From NCBI GenBank assembly GCA_949297205.1, contig CASFSH010000272.1, forward strand, positions 1-8,500: DNA of 8,500 nucleotides. Direction: 5' to 3'. A program made the position numbers and the translations under genes. Position 1 is the stretch's first letter; every line of letters begins with the position of its first letter. This DNA comes from an uncultured Bacillota bacterium. GTDB taxonomy: Bacteria > Bacillota > Clostridia > UBA1381. Below the pieces are notes generated by a model. It did not search any database. It saw nothing but the letters and a program-made list of their open reading frames with translations, and was not told where the DNA came from. Shown here piece after piece: positions 5,120-8,500 of this stretch.

Positions 5120-5881
5120 GTGGGTAAATTTGATAAAATACTGATATGTTCGGATCTTGACGGGACGCTGAGAAACAGTAACGCTCTTATATCGGATGAG
5201 AATATTAAAGCAATAAATTATTTTAAAGAAAACGGCGGTTTGTTCACATTATGTACCGGAAGAAATCATCAGTATGCGGAAGACTTAAAAAAAGAAGGAT
5301 TGGAAGTAAATACTGTATTGGTTACACTAAACGGTGCTGCAATATATGATCCATCAAAAGGTAAATTAGTATATGAAAATTTTATGGATAAAACAAGATT
5401 GAATGATATTAAAAATTTTGTTTGTCAAAATTCAGACTTTTTATCGGAAATTACGATACATTCGGATATCCCATATAAGGATTTTTCCGACTTGCCGAAT
5501 GGGAGCAACCTGTATAAAATAGTATTTAAAACAAAATCCTCCGACTATACACATATGGTTAAAGAAAAACTGAAAAACATATTTGGAGATGAAAACTATT
5601 TTATTACAACAAGCTGGCCCGAAGGAATAGAAATTCTTGATAAAAAAAGCACAAAAGGTGAGTGTGTTAAAATAATAAGAAACCAAATACATAAAGATTT
5701 AAAAAAAATAATATGTGTAGGCGATTACGAAAATGATATTTCAATGCTTTTGGAAGCCGATATTTCTTATGCAGTGGAAAATGCAATTCCGGAAGTAAAA
5801 AAAGCAGCAGATTATGTTACTGTGTCAAATGACAAACATGCAGTCGCAAGAATTATAGAAGAAACAGAGCAAAAATTATAA
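5120..5881 (+). CDS. Cof-type HAD-superfamily phosphatase
   Basis: The 253-residue protein has all four HAD motifs in order. Motif I is SDLDGTL with nucleophile D12 and acid/base D14. The motif II region is LCTGR (T46, R48). Motif III lysine is K179 in STKGECV. Motif IV is GDYENDISML with D202 and D206. A cap domain of about 95 residues lies between motifs II and III, as in the Cof (IIB) subfamily. The C-terminal AIPEVKKAADYVT (222-234) is also typical. Members dephosphorylate sugar phosphates, flavin precursors or other small phosphoesters, often with broad specificity, so no substrate is named. The GTG start follows AAAAGGAGA (5105-5113) by six bases. It is probably co-transcribed with truA; no functional link is evident. 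Confidence 0.93.
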   Translation: MGKFDKILICSDLDGTLRNSNALISDENIKAINYFKENGGLFTLCTGRNHQYAEDLKKEGLEVNTVLVTLNGAAIYDPSKGKLVYENFMDKTRLNDIKNFVCQNSDFLSEITIHSDIPYKDFSDLPNGSNLYKIVFKTKSSDYTHMVKEKLKNIFGDENYFITTSWPEGIEILDKKSTKGECVKIIRNQIHKDLKKIICVGDYENDISMLLEADISYAVENAIPEVKKAADYVTVSNDKHAVARIIEETEQKL

Positions 5882-5900
5882 AAATTAGATTTTGATTTTA

Positions 5901-5945
5901 TACAAAAAAACGTATTACGGACAAACCTGTAATACGTTTTTTGTA
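5901..5945. terminator. Bidirectional terminator between HAD and histidine kinase genes
   Basis: CGTATTAC at 5911-5918 pairs with GTAATACG at 5929-5936, extended by a G-C and a G-U pair towards a six-base loop. It is flanked by seven A at 5904-5910 and six T at 5937-5942, so each strand reads stem plus T tract. It lies 19 bases after the HAD stop and 10 bases beyond the kinase stop on the other strand, and serves both convergent operons. Confidence 0.92.
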
Positions 5946-5955
5946 TAAGTAAACA

Positions 5956-7677
5956 TTATTCAAATTTCTTTTTTGGAATTTTTATTCTTATTACTGTTTT
6001 GCCGGGTTCGGATGAAATATCCAACCCATACGTATTGCCGTAGAATAATTTTATACGACTGTTTACGTTCATAAGACCTATATGACTTTCACCTATTGTG
6101 TCGTTATTCAGCCGGTTTTTTAGACCATTTAATTTGTCTGAAGGAATACCGATGCCGTTGTCTTCAATTTCAAATATAAGATTATTTTCTTCCTGTTTCC
6201 CGGTTATTGTAAGTTTTCCTCTTTTTTCAGGAGGAAGATATTTGATCCCATGACGAAAAGCATTTTCAACAAGAGGTTGAAAAATCAGCTTGGGAATTTT
6301 ATATTCCATAATACTGGAATCTATGTTCCAAATAGTGTCAAAATTGTTTTTGCTTTTAATCTGTTCGATTTCAACATATTTTTCCGTGTAATCCAATTCC
6401 TCCCGGACGCTTATTATATAACGGTTTGTATTCAGTGCCTGTGACAGAAGATCACATAATAAAACGGTAATATGTTCTATTTCGTTTTCAGGACCCAGTT
6501 CTCTGAGTGCAATCATATTTACTGCATTAAGTGTGTTAAAAAGAAAATGTGGAGTAAATTGAAGTTGAAGCATTGCATTCTGCATTTGACGCATTTCATT
6601 CATTTTGTTTGCAAGGACTGTTTCAAGGGACTGATTTTTTGTATGAAGCTGCATTATATTATCGCTGATATATGTCAGTTCGTTAATACTTGCACGCTGT
6701 TGTATGCTTGCTTCATCACATGAGTCTATATTGAAAATAATATTTTGAAGCATGTGATAAGAGTCCATTGAAACTAATAAAGACAGCAAAAATGCTGTAA
6801 TAAATGAAAGCAGAATACATAGTAATGTCATAACAAAAAAAGAAGACATATGTATGCCAGGGACACTTGGTGTTTCGAGATAAAGGCAGCTGTTTCTCAA
6901 TTGTGATGTAAATTGCAGAGTAGAGTTATGCTGACTGACCTGAGGTATTTCGCCTGATGTTGTGCATGAAGAATATTGCGTTGTACAATCAGGATTGCTT
7001 CTGAAAACAGGATTGTTTTGAAAATTGAATACAGTAAGCACACTTTCCGAAGGCAATTCACGCAATATTGATTCAGAATCAATATTCATTACAATATATC
7101 CTCGCTGTTGACCGGAATGATAGTAATTATAGCATACAGCAAAAGATTCTGAAGAATTGCCTTCCGTGTCTGTTAAAGTGCAGGGAAGAAGAAATTCCGT
7201 TGTATCTGGCATACCGGCAAGATCTTCATCCGTAAGAGGACTTATAACAGAACCATTTATATTTGAAGATAGGATATGCCCCGAATCACGATAAAGCTGA
7301 ATAGAATGTATTGATTCATAAATATATGCTTGTGTATTGAGTTGATTGTACAGGCGTGTAATCATTGCATATTCCTGTGCATTTACTTTATCCGGATCTT
7401 TTATGGAAAAATATGTGTCTAAAGAAATGTCAGAACATAATGTATAGAAAATATGATCTGTTCCGGATAGAAGCTGATCAAAAACTCTGTATAATCGTGA
7501 GAAATCATTAATTGCAAGATCTGTATATTCCTTTTCTATTTTATTGTAATAATAAAGAGAAAAATAGGCTGAAATGATAAGAAAAGGAATAATTAATATT
7601 ACTATAAATCTTTTAAGAGTTTTAAAAAATACACTGTTCCATCTGAAAAGTTTAATTGTTTCAAGTGTTTTATTCAT
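5956..7677 (-). CDS. YesM/LytS-like sensor histidine kinase
   Basis: The 573-residue membrane kinase has a short cytoplasmic N-terminus, a membrane helix at about 23-45, an extracytoplasmic sensor of about 230 residues (46-278) and a second helix at about 279-303. A coiled-coil-like linker (about 323-372) follows, then the His_kinase and HATPase_c domains. The phospho-accepting histidine is H377 in QLQFTPHFLFNTLN. The N box is QPLVENAFRHGI (E471, N472), the G1 box EDNGIGIP (D507) and the G2 region GESHIGLMNV. This architecture is typical of sensors that pair with AraC-type response regulators, often for carbohydrate uptake. The sensor contains six cysteines (81, 166, 182, 231, 238, 264). A clear HAMP domain is not evident. 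The ribosome binding site AAAGAGGA (7687-7694) lies nine bases before the ATG. It is the second gene of its operon, 28 bases after the regulator gene. The signal is unknown. Confidence 0.93.
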   Translation of the reverse strand: MNKTLETIKLFRWNSVFFKTLKRFIVILIIPFLIISAYFSLYYYNKIEKEYTDLAINDFSRLYRVFDQLLSGTDHIFYTLCSDISLDTYFSIKDPDKVNAQEYAMITRLYNQLNTQAYIYESIHSIQLYRDSGHILSSNINGSVISPLTDEDLAGMPDTTEFLLPCTLTDTEGNSSESFAVCYNYYHSGQQRGYIVMNIDSESILRELPSESVLTVFNFQNNPVFRSNPDCTTQYSSCTTSGEIPQVSQHNSTLQFTSQLRNSCLYLETPSVPGIHMSSFFVMTLLCILLSFITAFLLSLLVSMDSYHMLQNIIFNIDSCDEASIQQRASINELTYISDNIMQLHTKNQSLETVLANKMNEMRQMQNAMLQLQFTPHFLFNTLNAVNMIALRELGPENEIEHITVLLCDLLSQALNTNRYIISVREELDYTEKYVEIEQIKSKNNFDTIWNIDSSIMEYKIPKLIFQPLVENAFRHGIKYLPPEKRGKLTITGKQEENNLIFEIEDNGIGIPSDKLNGLKNRLNNDTIGESHIGLMNVNSRIKLFYGNTYGLDISSEPGKTVIRIKIPKKKFE

Positions 7678-7705
7678 TATATTAAATCCTCTTTCAGAGT
7701 GTTAG

Positions 7706-8500
7706 TCAATTGTTTTTCTTATTTTGTTTTTTATATTCGGCAGGTGTGATGCCAAATTGTTTTTTAAAGGTGGAATAGAAATGACCGAGATGACGGTAAC
7801 CGACCAATTCACATATAAGAGATACACTGTAATTTGTATTTTTTAATAGTTCGGCAGCTTTATCCATACGCACCTGAGTAAGGTGATCAATAAATTTTTT
7901 ATGAGTTATTTTTTTAAAGTACATACTGAAGTATGAAGGACTCATAAATACGTGTCCCGCAACGTCTACAAGAGTTAGATTTTTTTGATAATTCTGATTT
8001 ATATACTCCAGCGCCGATGATATGGAATCCTCGTCAGCAGTATAGGTGATTATATCTTCCTGAGGTTCTATAAATTCTTCAATGCTGTCAAAATATTGCA
8101 CTTTTGTTACTTCAGCGTGTATATCAAAAATCTCATAAAGATTTTTTATAAATATCTGCGCAAAATTTTCCACGCAAGTCTGACAATCAAAGGATTTATG
8201 TATGATCATCCATTCAAGATTTCCGAAAGAGTATCGTACAAGTGCAAAGTATGCATCTTCTGACTCAAATGGAACAATATTTGCAATTGCGTTATATAGC
8301 CTTGATGTATCATGATGCCATTTTTCTCTGATAAAGTCGGAAAAATTTTCGATGTGAATATTTAAAAGTGAACAGGGTGTATGGGCAGTATCTGTGACAA
8401 TCTTTACGGTAGCAAGCTGAGATTTCAGTTCATCTGCAGTTTTATATAAACCGAACAGCAAATTAGAGCATACCAAAAGAAGACGATTAACATCATTAAA
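7706..8500 (-). CDS. AraC-family transcriptional regulator, probably YesN-like response regulator (5' end beyond window)
   Basis: The frame is open to the right edge, giving 264 codons without a real start. A TTG at 8474-8476 has no ribosome binding site, so the gene continues outside the window. The last ~100 residues are a full AraC/XylS DNA-binding domain: helix-turn-helix one in LTLVDVAGHVFMSPSYFSMYF, helix-turn-helix two in SLICELVGYRHLGHFYSTF, then the signature FKKQFGITPAEYKK. Upstream are about 160 residues of a middle region that I cannot assign. A receiver domain is expected further upstream, because the histidine kinase gene follows after 28 bases and this pairing is classic for YesM-YesN systems. 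That domain is not visible here. The protein would bind DNA as phosphorylated dimer and control genes outside this window. It ends in TGA at 7706-7708 after a lysine/asparagine-rich tail. Confidence 0.88.
   Translation of the reverse strand, partial: FNDVNRLLLVCSNLLFGLYKTADELKSQLATVKIVTDTAHTPCSLLNIHIENFSDFIREKWHHDTSRLYNAIANIVPFESEDAYFALVRYSFGNLEWMIIHKSFDCQTCVENFAQIFIKNLYEIFDIHAEVTKVQYFDSIEEFIEPQEDIITYTADEDSISSALEYINQNYQKNLTLVDVAGHVFMSPSYFSMYFKKITHKKFIDHLTQVRMDKAAELLKNTNYSVSLICELVGYRHLGHFYSTFKKQFGITPAEYKKQNKKNN

Overview
The window is AT-rich, compactly organised bacterial DNA with Shine-Dalgarno-led genes (AAAGGAG types, some GTG starts), strong hairpin-plus-T-tract terminators and sigma-A-like promoters. 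With the protein families present (AraC/YesN-like regulator with a YesM-like histidine kinase, EamA exporter, Cof-type HAD phosphatase, clostridial-style small proteins), this points to a low-GC Gram-positive anaerobe of the class Clostridia. The genus cannot be read from the sequence.

Layout. Positions 1-80 hold the last 25 codons of a gene entering from the left, perhaps a serine recombinase, followed by a terminator and about 400 bases of AT-rich DNA without a gene. At 510-1349 a sugar-phosphate isomerase/epimerase-like TIM-barrel gene stands alone between its own promoter and a strong terminator. At 1517-2723 four very small genes run head to tail: a cysteine-rich 56-residue protein, an 89-residue helical protein with a 12-residue repeat, a 144-residue protein with a low-complexity centre and a basic C-terminal helix module, and a 92-residue protein ending in an acid-split hydrophobic hairpin. 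A terminator closes the set. A 78-residue membrane protein with its own promoter follows (2826-3062).

From 3220 the strand changes. An EamA/DMT-family transporter (3220-4140, minus) is divergent from a truA (tRNA pseudouridine synthase) and Cof-type HAD phosphatase pair (4340-5881, plus). The divergent region carries a promoter on each strand and a perfect 10-base palindrome over the transporter's -35 box. A bidirectional terminator at 5901-5945 separates the HAD gene from a convergent two-gene regulatory operon on the minus strand: an AraC-type regulator cut by the right window edge (7706-8500), then a YesM-like sensor histidine kinase (5956-7677). No target genes of that system lie in the window.

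Most of the window is ordinary housekeeping or regulatory sequence. The least explained part is the small-protein operon at 1517-2723. I recognise sequence styles in it that I associate with clostridial hypothetical proteins, but I know no established function for them.
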